64,000 nt of DNA from Ideonella sp. (GTDB taxonomy: Bacteria; Pseudomonadota; Gammaproteobacteria; Burkholderiales; Burkholderiaceae_C). The position numbers were made by a program, and so were the translations under genes. The DNA lies in contig JABTUY010000001.1 of NCBI GenBank assembly GCA_015075165.1, positions 620,001 to 684,000 of the forward strand. Reading direction: 5' to 3'. Below, in pieces: positions 53,255-61,794 of this stretch (positions within the stretch are counted from its first letter, which is position 1; every line of letters starts with the position of its first letter). Below the pieces are notes generated by a model, which had not been told where the DNA came from, did no database searches, and worked only from the letters and a program-made list of their open reading frames with translations.

Positions 53255-54108
53255 GCGCCGCTCCCAGTGGCCGCCGCCAGGCCGCGGAACCGTGGCGCCC
53301 GCTTCTCGGTGAGCGCAGCGACTCCTTCCTTGTAGTCGTCCTGGCGCATCGCGTCGCCGATGAGGCGCTTGGAGTGCTCGACACACGCGCCGACGTCCAG
53401 CTCCATCAGCTCGGCATAGATCTGGCGCTTGGTGGCCAGTGCCGAGCGAGGCGAAACGGACCGCGCGATCGACCGAGCGACGTTCGCCACGCGCTGCTCG
53501 AACTCCTCCGCCGGATACACGTCATTGAGCAGGCCCATGCGTTGCGCCTCTTCGGCAACGAAGACGCGCCCCGTCATCAACACGTCCACGGCGTGGGTGA
53601 CGCCCATCAAACGCGGCAGAACCCAGGCCAAGCCGTACTCCGCCGGCAAGCCCAGTCGCGCCGTGGCGGTGGTGAACTTCGCGCCCGCAGCGGCATACCG
53701 AAGATCGCAGAAGCTGGCGATGGCCATGGCAATCCCTGCACAGGCGCCGTTGATCGCAGCGATCACGGGCTTCGACAGTCCCCAATGCCACACCAACTCG
53801 TGGTCGTACTCGCTTCGCACGCCGTAACCCGGCTGCGCAAACGGGGTCGGGTCCACGCTGGCCACGTAGTCCTTGTCACCTTCGGCGTAGAAGCCAAGCG
53901 CCTCGAAGTCGGCACCGACGCAGAACTGGCGCCCCGCTCCCGTCACCACGATGACCTTCACTGCAGGGTCGGTGTCGGCCCGATGCATCAACCACCGGTA
54001 TTCCGCGTTCATCCTCGTGGTCCACGAGTTGCCGCGACCGGGTCGGTTGAAGCGGACCGTCGCCACGCCGTTGGGGTCGATTTCGTATGAGGTGACCTTG
54101 AGCTCCAT
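53251..54108 (-). CDS. Enoyl-CoA hydratase/isomerase family protein
   Basis: A 285-residue crotonase. The oxyanion-hole segments are GRQFCVGADFEAL and NGACAGIAMAIASFCDLRYA; a Glu in LPAEYGLAWVLPRLMG is placed like a catalytic residue of the family. It hydrates, isomerises or hydrolyses an acyl-CoA made by the adjacent synthetase. The ATG at 54108 begins the family N-terminus (LKVTSYEIDPNGVATVRFNRP). It is 17 bases after the solute-binding gene. Confidence 0.92.
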   Translation of the reverse strand: MELKVTSYEIDPNGVATVRFNRPGRGNSWTTRMNAEYRWLMHRADTDPAVKVIVVTGAGRQFCVGADFEALGFYAEGDKDYVASVDPTPFAQPGYGVRSEYDHELVWHWGLSKPVIAAINGACAGIAMAIASFCDLRYAAAGAKFTTATARLGLPAEYGLAWVLPRLMGVTHAVDVLMTGRVFVAEEAQRMGLLNDVYPAEEFEQRVANVARSIARSVSPRSALATKRQIYAELMELDVGACVEHSKRLIGDAMRQDDYKEGVAALTEKRAPRFRGLAAATGSGA

Positions 54109-54125
54109 GGCACCCTCGAGCGAGG

Positions 54126-55118
54126 TCACTTCTCGACCTTCAGATTCAGAGACTCGACCAAACGCTTCGACTGCTCGGCGTCGCGGCGCACTTCTTCTCT
54201 GAACTCCTTGGGACCAACCAGCGCCGGCTCGGCACCGAGCTTGGACATCGTGTCCTTCATCTGAGGCGTTGCCGCTGCCTTGGCGATCAGTCCTTGCCAT
54301 TGGTCGATGACCTCCGATGGCGTTCCCTTCGGAGCGAGAAAGCCGTACCACACGACGAGTTCGACACCAGGCTTCTTGATGACCTCGGCAACGGTGGGGA
54401 TGTCGGGAGCGACGCTCGAGCGCTTGGCCGAGCCGATTGCCAGGCCGCGAAGCTGACCGCTCTGGAGCAATGGCACGGCCGCCGGCAACGAGGGCATGTA
54501 AAGCGGAACCTGGTTCCCGATCACATCGGACATGGCCTGCCCCGTGTTCTTGTATGGGACCGAGAGGATGTCGATCCCGATCTCGCGCCGGATGACTTCG
54601 ACGTTGAGGTGGCTGGGCGTACCGATTCCCGTGGTGGCGTAGCTCACCTTGCCAGGATTCGCCTTGGCTTCGCGGACCACGTCGTCGAACTGCCTGAACG
54701 GAGAGTCGCGGCCGGTCACGAGCACCATGGCGGTGGAGGCCACCTTCATGATCGGCACGAAGTCGTTGATCGGGTCGTACGTGGCGCCCGTCTGCATGTA
54801 CGGCGAGACCGCGAACGGCGCGTGGGCGGTGAACAGGAGCGTCAGCCCATCGGGGGCCGATCGCGCCGCCGCAATAGTTCCGATCGTTCCGCCCGCGCCT
54901 TCCCGGTTCTCGACCGTGAACGTGCTCTTGGTTTGCTCGGCCAGGCGTTCGGCGAACCCTCGCGCGAGCACGTCCAGGCCGGTACCGGCGCTGAACGGAA
55001 CAACGATCCTCACGGGTTTGCCGGGCCACGCCGCCGGCGACTGGGCAAACGACGGGCTGGCCAGGCCAGCGAGTGATGTGAGCAGCCCGACCAGGGCAGT
55101 GCGGAAAGTGGGCGCCAC
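54126..55118 (-). CDS. Bug/TctC-type periplasmic solute-binding protein
   Basis: A 330-residue tripartite tricarboxylate (Bug) receptor. It has a signal peptide (LVGLLTSLAGLASPSFA), then the family core WPGKPVRIVVPFSAGTGLDV, VENREGAGGTIG, the beta-hairpin DGLTLLF and VPYKNTGQAMSDVIGNQV. The start is GTG at 55118 with an AGGAG site upstream. It binds a carboxylate in the periplasm, probably the substrate of the downstream CoA genes; no TctAB membrane genes are nearby, which is usual for Bug proteins. Divergent from the IclR regulator. Confidence 0.92.
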   Translation of the reverse strand: MAPTFRTALVGLLTSLAGLASPSFAQSPAAWPGKPVRIVVPFSAGTGLDVLARGFAERLAEQTKSTFTVENREGAGGTIGTIAAARSAPDGLTLLFTAHAPFAVSPYMQTGATYDPINDFVPIMKVASTAMVLVTGRDSPFRQFDDVVREAKANPGKVSYATTGIGTPSHLNVEVIRREIGIDILSVPYKNTGQAMSDVIGNQVPLYMPSLPAAVPLLQSGQLRGLAIGSAKRSSVAPDIPTVAEVIKKPGVELVVWYGFLAPKGTPSEVIDQWQGLIAKAAATPQMKDTMSKLGAEPALVGPKEFREEVRRDAEQSKRLVESLNLKVEK

Positions 55119-55147
55119 GGCTGTGTCTCCTGTGAGATCGATCTGTG

Positions 55148-55190
55148 CGAAGGCACTGTACTGGTCGTACGCAAACGCGTACAGTGTTCG
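55148..55190. promoter_or_regulatory. Inverted repeat, candidate IclR operator
   Basis: CACTGTAC (55154-55161) and GTACAGTG (55179-55186) form a perfect 8-base dyad. It extends outward as TGCGAA on the left and TTCGCA on the right with a 2-base offset. It lies 8 bases before the IclR ATG and within the 76-base divergent region, so the IclR protein may repress itself and the operon. Confidence 0.7.
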
Positions 55191-55193
55191 CAT

Positions 55194-55982
55194 ATGAGAA
55201 CAACCAACGCTCCAGCAATCGAGCGACCGGCACCGCGAGCGCCAGCGCGCGCGCTCCTCGCGGTGGAGCTCCTGGCCGAGGTCCGATCTCCGCTGTCCCT
55301 TTCAGCGCTCAGCGCGCGCTTGAACTGCCCGAAGACGAGCCTGATGCACCTGCTGCGCGCCCTCGAGGCGGGGGGCTATGTGCAGCGGACGCACGCGGGG
55401 TACCAGTTGGGGGCTGCCAGCCACCGGATGGCCGTCAAGATCGGCGGCACGAGTAGCTTCGAGGAAGCCGCACGTCCGGTGCTGCAAGCGATGTTGGAGG
55501 CGACCGGCGAGACCGTTCTACTGGGCGCCTTCAGCGAGACCCGCACCACCGCGGTTTACACCACGCGACTGCCAAGTCCGCAGGCAGTCCGCTTCGCGCC
55601 GGACGTCGGTGAGCATCGGCCCCTGTACGCAACCGGTGTCGGCAAGGTGCTCTTGGCCTACGCACCTGCCGGGTTTCTCGACAGCTATCTGGAAAGGACA
55701 CGACTGCGGGCGTTCACCGCAAAGACCGTTACCACCCGCAAGGCGTTGCGGGACCAGCTGCAGCGCATCCGGGAATCCGGAATGGTCATATCGATCGACG
55801 AGATGGCCGCGGGTGGATCCGCGCTCGCGGCGCCCGTGCTCGACCGCGAAGGCGCGGTCTGCACTGCCCTCGTCATTGCCCTGCCGACCTTTCGCATGGC
55901 GGCCAACAGAAAGCATCTCGCCGATACGTTGATCGAAGGCGCACGCAAGTTGTCGGAGCTCAAGGGCCTCGCGTCTTCCTGA
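55194..55982 (+). CDS. IclR-family transcriptional regulator
   Basis: A 262-residue IclR protein. The N-terminal winged helix-turn-helix reads LSLSALSARLNCPKTSLMHLLRALEAGGYVQR; the effector-binding domain has RPLYATGVGKVLLAYAP and VISIDEMAAGGSALAAPVLD. Divergent from the Bug-hydratase-synthetase-transferase operon and sharing a 76-base spacer with a dyad, it is the likely regulator of that operon. The ATG at 55194 is used. Confidence 0.93.
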   Translation: MRTTNAPAIERPAPRAPARALLAVELLAEVRSPLSLSALSARLNCPKTSLMHLLRALEAGGYVQRTHAGYQLGAASHRMAVKIGGTSSFEEAARPVLQAMLEATGETVLLGAFSETRTTAVYTTRLPSPQAVRFAPDVGEHRPLYATGVGKVLLAYAPAGFLDSYLERTRLRAFTAKTVTTRKALRDQLQRIRESGMVISIDEMAAGGSALAAPVLDREGAVCTALVIALPTFRMAANRKHLADTLIEGARKLSELKGLASS

Positions 55983-56061
55983 CTCGATGCCCGAGGGCAG
56001 AAGGCGGCGAAGACGCGCCTGACCGTACCGGTAAGCCGGCAGGACTTGGACTCCTCCCGTG

Positions 56062-56104
56062 GCGCCTTGAGATCACGCTATGTGGCCGCATTGCGGTCTT
56101 TGAG
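56062..56104 (+). repeat. Dispersed repeat, copy 3 (diverged)
   Basis: Bases ending GCATTGCGGTCTTTGAG resemble the last 43 bases of the copies at 49030-49097 and 50363-50429, with a 2-base insertion. It lies between the IclR gene and the end of the HNH gene, so copies 2 and 3 flank the catabolic module in direct orientation. Confidence 0.6.
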
Positions 56105-56114
56105 TCAACTTCAG

Positions 56115-56765
56115 CTATTCGACGAGCTCGGCGTACCCTTTGGCGCGTACAGCGCTGCGAACCATTGCCGAATACTCTCCCCCAGGTCGAGACATCTCGA
56201 TCAGCTGCCTCTTGAGCACCTCCTTGAGCGGACCTGGATCGGCGGAGTTGTACCGTTCCAAGATGTGTCGCAGTTCATTGATCTTTGCGATCTTCTGCGT
56301 CACTAATGAGAGCCTATTGGCGGAACACAGTTCCAGGGTGGCAACGAAGACTTCGCCGCGAACTTCTCCGGGCTTCGAAGTAACCACTGGACCTTCAAAG
56401 TCAAGATACTGCTCGACATCATCCGTGTATGGATCGAGGAAGCCATCGTGCTCTTGGTAATAGGAGTTCTTTCGGCGATTGCATTCACCACATGCAATCG
56501 TTAGGTTGGACCATATGAAGTGCTTGGTGCGATCCTTCGAGCTTGGGATCTTGTGCTCAATGTCTCCCGGGGTGTTGTGTCCGATTCGACTCTCACAGTA
56601 GACGCATTTCTCGTGTGTCTCAAGCTTGAGAGTCGACTTGATGTCCGGGTGTCGATAGCGCGTTCGTTTTGCGTCACTGGACAAATCCTGAAGGTATTCT
56701 TGAAGCCAAGCCACATGATTCTCGGCCAGGATCCCGGGCTCGGGCAGCTTCGACAGTGACCTCAT
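56115..56765 (-). CDS. HNH endonuclease, PtuB-like (Septu defence)
   Basis: A 216-residue HNH nuclease. The zinc/HNH core is KCVYCESRIGHN with the first Cys pair, then DIEHKIPSS with the catalytic His, and WSNLTIACGECNRRKNSYY with the second Cys pair and Asn. This arrangement matches PtuB of Septu systems. It overlaps the upstream ATPase gene by 4 bases (ATGA), the arrangement of a two-gene defence module. GC content is visibly lower than in the core genes, pointing to recent acquisition. Confidence 0.83.
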   Translation of the reverse strand: MRSLSKLPEPGILAENHVAWLQEYLQDLSSDAKRTRYRHPDIKSTLKLETHEKCVYCESRIGHNTPGDIEHKIPSSKDRTKHFIWSNLTIACGECNRRKNSYYQEHDGFLDPYTDDVEQYLDFEGPVVTSKPGEVRGEVFVATLELCSANRLSLVTQKIAKINELRHILERYNSADPGPLKEVLKRQLIEMSRPGGEYSAMVRSAVRAKGYAELVE

Positions 56766-58042
56766 GCTTTGCTTCCGGGCGAAGGCAAATCTGCCGCAGC
56801 AGCATGGAGGCCGAACTGCCGCAGCGTCGCGAACAAGTCATCCATGGCAGCTGGATCGCTCCCTCGATTCGAGTACTCCAGCAGTGCCGCGCGCAGCTTC
56901 TCTTCTGCCCAGATTGGGATTGTCGTTGGCACATCTAGGATGTCGCGCAAGACCTTGTCAGGTGATGCAGCAAGATCGGACGCCGCCAAATGCGACGATA
57001 CGACTCTACGATCTGCATCGTGAGTGAGTGCAAAGACATTCGCGTGTGGATCTGACGTCACTATGAACGGGCTGTGTGTGGCAACCACGAACCGGTACGC
57101 GGGAAATGCCTTGGCAAGAGACGGCATGAGCGAGCGCTGCATGCTTGGATGAAGGTGGTTCTCCGGTTCATCGATGAGCACTGTGCAATCGCTCTTCTTC
57201 CAACCAAACATTTGAATCTGCCAAGCGATCGTGAACAACGCGTTCACTCCGCCGGACATTGCGTCAAGAGCAAAGTCGCCTGAGTCGGTGGCGAGCACGA
57301 CGTCTGGCATCCGGATCTCTAGTCTGCGGAAGCCAAGCCGGTCGGGTAGTAGCGTGCGAAGAATGTCCTGGAATGATTCGAACAGTTCGCGGAGCTCTGG
57401 GTTCTCTGCGACGGCCGCATTCCCGTACCCAAACAGCGCGAGTGATATCAGGGACTGCTTGGTTATGTTGCCGGGGTTGCTCGTCTTGGAACCGCTGAAC
57501 ATCTGGAGCAGTACTTGTTGGTATTCTTGATAGTGCTGGGCGTTCGTCCGAGGATCGGTTGGAATTGAAGAGACCGGCTGGTAAGACGCTGCAGGGCGAT
57601 GGGACGGGATATAGAGGCCATCAATGCCAATGGCGTTGGTGTACTGGAGGCGGTACTGCGCGTTCTTCGACAGTTTCGACGGGGAGTTCAGCGTGCAAAC
57701 AGCACCGGTGGAGTAAGTGATGCTGCCCACTGCCTCGGGAGTTTGGTCTGGTGGCGCGCCGTCATCGACGTCCTCAGGGATCGTAGCGATGCTGTTTCCA
57801 GGAGAACGCCCCCGGGACCGAGCAAACTCGCTGTAGAGGCGTCGCTTAGTCTTGCGAGATATATACGGCGTAGAAACGAAGTTCAGGTTCCATCCGAAGT
57901 GGTGGCTTAGCACCGTAAGGATGGAGGTCTTGCCGCACCCGTTTGCACCGGTGAGGATCGTTGTTTGGGCACGAAGGTCGATATCGACGAGCTCGAATTG
58001 CCTCCAGTGGTGGAGCGCAAGTTGAGTGAAGTGGGCCAACAA
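56762..58042 (-). CDS. AAA ATPase, PtuA-like (Septu defence)
   Basis: A 426-residue ABC/SMC-like ATPase. Walker A is TGANGCGKTS (residues about 31-40), the signature-like motif is LDAMSGGVNALF, Walker B is CTVLIDEPENHLHP and the switch His is in ATHSPFIV. The absence of a TOPRIM domain after the ATPase separates it from OLD proteins. Followed with a 4-base overlap by an HNH nuclease gene, it fits PtuA of Septu systems, in which the ATPase controls the nuclease during phage infection. No reverse transcriptase is beside it, so it is not the retron version. Confidence 0.83.
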   Translation of the reverse strand: MLAHFTQLALHHWRQFELVDIDLRAQTTILTGANGCGKTSILTVLSHHFGWNLNFVSTPYISRKTKRRLYSEFARSRGRSPGNSIATIPEDVDDGAPPDQTPEAVGSITYSTGAVCTLNSPSKLSKNAQYRLQYTNAIGIDGLYIPSHRPAASYQPVSSIPTDPRTNAQHYQEYQQVLLQMFSGSKTSNPGNITKQSLISLALFGYGNAAVAENPELRELFESFQDILRTLLPDRLGFRRLEIRMPDVVLATDSGDFALDAMSGGVNALFTIAWQIQMFGWKKSDCTVLIDEPENHLHPSMQRSLMPSLAKAFPAYRFVVATHSPFIVTSDPHANVFALTHDADRRVVSSHLAASDLAASPDKVLRDILDVPTTIPIWAEEKLRAALLEYSNRGSDPAAMDDLFATLRQFGLHAAAADLPSPGSKA

Positions 58043-58434
58043 ATTCCTCCAGAAATGTTCTGCGGCAGACCGATTCTGCGCTGTGACTTAGTGCGCCGCC
58101 AGCCCAGATCGATGCAGACTCAAGCGGGCTTGTGACAGGTGGCGCTCGAGGCGGATGTCGAGACTTGGTTCAGCCTCTGTGGCTGAGGTCTCCACCCGCG
58201 CCTACACCTCCCTGCTCATTCTGCTTGCTTTTAGATGGAAGCGGCCGCTCAGCCTAGGCCACGGGTCACGACCCGTTGACACGTCGGCGGGCCCGCGCTG
58301 CAATGGCGGCATGGATTGAGAAGAACAAGAGCCTTCGGCCGACCATAGTTCCAGCGGTTCAAACCGCGCCCCCATCCATCTACAAGGTCTCGATGCCGCG
58401 CATCGGGCGTGTTCGCGTGGAATAGAGCTTGCGA
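58043..58434. other. Spacer upstream of the Septu-like pair
   Basis: A 392-base gap between divergent genes, which should contain promoters for the ATPase gene and the CoiA-like gene. I see no supportable coding frame, no reverse transcriptase and no msr/msd-like structured RNA. A dyad CACGGGTCACGACCCGTTG lies near 58260. Confidence 0.4.
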
Positions 58435-59217
58435 ATGAAATTCGCACTTATCAATGGGCAGCGCCAAGAAGCTCGGCCCGGTCTACGGGGCACGTGCCCG
58501 GCCTGTGGTGATCCGATGGTTGCCAGGTGCGGGAAGGTCCGGATCAGGCACTGGGCTCACCTGGCAAAACTTGTCTGCGACCCGTGGTGGGAAGAGACGC
58601 CATGGCATCGTGAATGGAAGGCTCTGTTCCCGATCGAGTGGCAGGAGTTCGTGCAGCACTCCTCAAGCGGAGAGAAGCACATTGCGGACGTGAGAACCGA
58701 GCGAGGCTATGTGCTTGAGTTCCAGCACTCGCCCTTGGACCCACAAGAGCGCAAAGCCCGCGAGGAGTTTTACCAGCGGATGGTCTGGGTCGTTGATGGC
58801 ATGCGGCGATCGCGAGACAAGTCGGAGCTGCTCAGGACGATAGAGGACGCGACGCCCATCAATCCGACGCTATGGCGGCTGCGTGGCTTTTGGGACGAAT
58901 GCGCCCTGCTGCGTGACTGGTGTGGAAGCCGCGTGCAAGTGGTGTTCGATTTCGGCGTGAACGACCTGTGGTTCCTCTTCCCTGTGGATGGAACGGTGTA
59001 CGTCGCGATCTTCCCGCGTGCCGCCTTCATCGAGTTCCATCGAACGGGGAGCGGAGCATTTGCGCAGTTCTATCCGAGCCTCGTACATGCGGTCACAGAC
59101 GACCTTGCAAAGCTACGGGCTCGCGCTCTGCTCGATCAACATCAGGCGCGAACTCTAGTAGCAACCGGCTTCCAGCGATACGTGGCATGGCGTCAACGAT
59201 CTCGGAGGCGCTTCTAA
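58435..59217 (+). CDS. CoiA-like competence-family nuclease
   Basis: A 260-residue protein with a CoiA-type layout. It has an N-terminal zinc-ribbon-like CPACGDPMVARC followed by RHWAHL (residues about 20-45), and then WHREWKALFP and HIADVRTERGYVLEFQHSPL. The latter gives the D...ExQ-type residues of a PD-(D/E)XK nuclease core. The C-terminal half is variable. CoiA-like proteins are linked to recombination in competence and also occur in mobile elements. Here it is divergent from and adjacent to the Septu-like pair. The ATG at 58435 is used; a TTG lies 6 bases upstream. Confidence 0.77.
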   Translation: MKFALINGQRQEARPGLRGTCPACGDPMVARCGKVRIRHWAHLAKLVCDPWWEETPWHREWKALFPIEWQEFVQHSSSGEKHIADVRTERGYVLEFQHSPLDPQERKAREEFYQRMVWVVDGMRRSRDKSELLRTIEDATPINPTLWRLRGFWDECALLRDWCGSRVQVVFDFGVNDLWFLFPVDGTVYVAIFPRAAFIEFHRTGSGAFAQFYPSLVHAVTDDLAKLRARALLDQHQARTLVATGFQRYVAWRQRSRRRF

Positions 59218-59514
59218 GCGTTGCTACGGCAGCATGGTCACCGGCGCGGTGCTCAATGTCGGCTCTCGGCTACACCGGACATTGGGAACTTCAACTCTGA
59301 CCGTCAGCAATCAGTCTGAAACAGTCACGCATCGAATCGTTGCGACTGACGGCAAATGGCCGCGTGCCGCCCACGACCTCGCGTCCACGCATGGCCGCTC
59401 CCCATCGCATTGCCGCCCTTTAGACCCGAGTGATCAGGCACTCACGTTGGGTCGGAAGTGGTCAGGCACCGGACCCTTTGAACTCTCAATGAATGGCGAG
59501 TTGGCGCGTCGATA

Positions 59515-60597
59515 TCAACTCCCAGCGCGTGCAGCGATCTCCCGCACGCCAGCGACAAACGACGGGCCTGCAAGTGACGCCAGTTCAATAGACCGCCCTT
59601 GCACACCTTCGCCGTAGTTGCGTTGGGTCGACCGTGCGTAGCAAGGGTCATAGTGCCGCGTCATCACGTCCTGGAAGAGCTCGTCGACTCGCGCCCCGGC
59701 CGCCAGATCATGCCAGCGCGCAATCGCATCCTTCCCGACAAGCGGCTTGAGCGGTTCCAGCCTGCGTACCATGGACACGGGGTCGGCCGCAAAGTGTGCG
59801 TAGTCCTCGCGCCAGAGTCTGACGCGCTCGGCCATCGGCGCCGACACATGCACGACCGGCGCATGATGCATCGCGTCGTACAAGGCTTCCGAGAGCTGAA
59901 TCTCACCGATTTTCTTGCTCTCCGCTTCGAGCCAGACCGGTCGCTCCGTGTCGAAGCGCCGCAGCGCGTCGAGCAGCACTGAGTCGAACAGTTTCTGGCT
60001 CGGTTGAGGTTCCCCAGGCAGGTCACCGAGCAAAGAGCCGCGATGACTCGCGAGCCCTTCGAGGTCGAGCACCTGGTGCCCCTGGCGCGCCAGCTCATGC
60101 AGTACGCGCGTCTTGCCGCAGCCCGTAGGGCCGCATAGCACGCGGTAGGAAAATGCCCTGGGTATCGATTCCAGCCCGGCGCGCACCCACCGCCGGTAGT
60201 TCTTCCAGCCACCGGCGAGCACGTCGACTTCGAAGCCGATTGTGCGCAGGTTGTCGGCCCACAACCGGCTGCGCTTGCCACCGCGGAAGCAATAGACGAG
60301 GAACCGATCCTTCGGAGTGAACCGGGAGATCAGCGGCTTGATCTGCGCTGCAATGTTGCGCAGCGAATACTCGACGCCGATCAGATACGCGGCGTGCTTG
60401 TCGGTGCGGTGCGTCGTTCCGACTTCGGCGTATTCATCGTTGTCGACCACCGGCAAGTTCACCGCGCCCGGAATGTGATCGTCGGCAAATTCGCGCGGCG
60501 AGCGGGCGTCGATGACCATCGCGTACGACGACCATTCCTGAACCTCGAGCTGGTGCGGGTGCGCCAAGGCGCCCACGGTTTCGACCGAACTGGACAT
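59515..60597 (-). CDS. mnmH: tRNA 2-selenouridine/geranyl-2-thiouridine synthase
   Basis: A 360-residue MnmH/SelU. An N-terminal rhodanese domain has the active-site Cys in VYCFRGGKRSRLWADNL, and a C-terminal P-loop domain has GPTGCGKT. It geranylates 2-thiouridine and exchanges the product for selenium at the tRNA wobble base, using selenophosphate. No selD is visible. The ATG at 60597 begins about 20 residues before the rhodanese fold (VIDARSPREF). The 297 bases downstream (59218-59514) hold nothing I can support. It converges with the CoiA-like gene. Confidence 0.92.
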   Translation of the reverse strand: MSSSVETVGALAHPHQLEVQEWSSYAMVIDARSPREFADDHIPGAVNLPVVDNDEYAEVGTTHRTDKHAAYLIGVEYSLRNIAAQIKPLISRFTPKDRFLVYCFRGGKRSRLWADNLRTIGFEVDVLAGGWKNYRRWVRAGLESIPRAFSYRVLCGPTGCGKTRVLHELARQGHQVLDLEGLASHRGSLLGDLPGEPQPSQKLFDSVLLDALRRFDTERPVWLEAESKKIGEIQLSEALYDAMHHAPVVHVSAPMAERVRLWREDYAHFAADPVSMVRRLEPLKPLVGKDAIARWHDLAAGARVDELFQDVMTRHYDPCYARSTQRNYGEGVQGRSIELASLAGPSFVAGVREIAARAGS

Positions 60598-60737
60598 TGG
60601 CTCGCTGTGTCTTGTGCCGAAATTTCGTCGAAATTGGTCGTGAGGTCGTGACCCGCTCGCGCCTAGATTGAGAGCCTGGGCTGCAATCGATGCGCCCTGG
60701 GTCAGGTGGCCCCGCAGGCTGCCAAGCGGAGAACGAC

Positions 60738-61298
60738 GTGAGCGACATCCAGACTCTAGTCGCCCGTGCAACGGTCGCCAAGTCTTCGCGGGCGATCTCG
60801 CGCGCAGCGGCGGTGGGCGCGGCCTCTTGCGCGCTGGCGCTGGCAGCACCGCCGGCGGCGGCCGTCGATGGATGTCTGGCACTGCTGTGCTTCGCCGCGC
60901 CCAACTGGCGCGGTATCCAGCAATGCGTGCCACCCGTGATTCAGGTTCTCAGGGACCTCGCGCGCGGCAAGCCGTTCCCGAGCTGCGGCATGTCCGGTGC
61001 CGGCAGTTCGGCCGTCAACACATGGTCTTCCGCACCCAGCTTCTGCCCCCCGCAGTACACGCGCTCCTACGATACCGAGAGCACCACGGTCTACACCTGC
61101 GACTACGCCGGCGCGATCTCGGTCTCGATCGACGGCGTGCTCTTCACGCGGGTCTGGTGGAACATGGGCGGTGACTCGGTCACCGAGTACACACCCGCCG
61201 CCAAACTTCGATTGGGCAGCTGGGACACCCGGTTCGACGACGACTACGCGCGCTGGCTTGCCACGGTCCCACCGGCGCCGCCGATCGACCTCCCGTAG
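60738..61298 (+). CDS. TrbM/KikA-like conjugation protein
   Basis: A 186-residue exported protein. A signal peptide (GAASCALALAAPPAAA) is followed by GCLALLCFAAPNWRGIQQCVPPVIQVLRDLARGKPFPSCG, whose cysteine spacing and C-terminal FPSC resemble TrbM/KikA proteins encoded in type IV secretion operons. Two further cysteines lie in FCPPQYT and YTCDYAG. The start is GTG at 60738 with a GGAG site. Its stop overlaps the next gene's alternative GTG start, placing it first in the secretion operon. Confidence 0.72.
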   Translation: MSDIQTLVARATVAKSSRAISRAAAVGAASCALALAAPPAAAVDGCLALLCFAAPNWRGIQQCVPPVIQVLRDLARGKPFPSCGMSGAGSSAVNTWSSAPSFCPPQYTRSYDTESTTVYTCDYAGAISVSIDGVLFTRVWWNMGGDSVTEYTPAAKLRLGSWDTRFDDDYARWLATVPPAPPIDLP

Positions 61299-61306
61299 TG
61301 GCGGCG

Positions 61307-61774
61307 ATGGACACCACCGTTCTTCTAGCGTTGGCCCTGACCTGCGCACCGCAGGTCGACCCACGCACGGCCCAAGCGCTAGTCGCCGTGGAAAGCAGCG
61401 GCAACCCGTATGCAATCGGCGTGGTCGGTGGAGCACTCGTAAGACAGCCGGAACATGTGGCCGAGGCCATTGCCACCGCCAGGGCGTTGAAGGCGGCTGG
61501 CCGTGACTTCAGCCTCGGCCTCGCACAGATCAACGTGCGCAACCTGCAGCGCCTCGGACTATCACACGAGCAAGGGCTGGACCCCTGCACCAACCTGCAG
61601 GCGATGCAGACCCTGCTCGGCGAATGCCTGCAACGCGCGCAGGGCATCGAGCCCAAGGCCGATCAACGGCATCTGCGCCGCGCCCTGTCCTGCTACTACA
61701 GCGGCAACTTCACCACCGGCTTCGAGCACGGCTACGTGCGCCGCGTCGCGCTTGCTGCCGCCCGAGTTCGCTGA
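61307..61774 (+). CDS. virB1: VirB1-like lytic transglycosylase
   Basis: A 155-residue protein of the SLT/VirB1 type. The catalytic Glu is in ALVAVESSGNPYAIG, followed by SLGLAQINVRNLQRLG and ALSCYYSGNFTTGF, the three standard motifs. It cuts peptidoglycan to let the secretion channel assemble. No long signal peptide is seen; ATG at 61307 or GTG at 61298 (overlapping the previous stop) could be the start. Second gene of the type IV secretion operon. Confidence 0.9.
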   Translation: MDTTVLLALALTCAPQVDPRTAQALVAVESSGNPYAIGVVGGALVRQPEHVAEAIATARALKAAGRDFSLGLAQINVRNLQRLGLSHEQGLDPCTNLQAMQTLLGECLQRAQGIEPKADQRHLRRALSCYYSGNFTTGFEHGYVRRVALAAARVR

Positions 61775-61794
61775 CCCACCCACAAGGACAAGCC

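Noticed and set aside
58043-58434. Retron (reverse transcriptase plus msr/msd) upstream of the PtuAB-like genes
   Set aside because: No YxDD motif or reverse transcriptase frame is present, so the pair is treated as a stand-alone Septu-like system.
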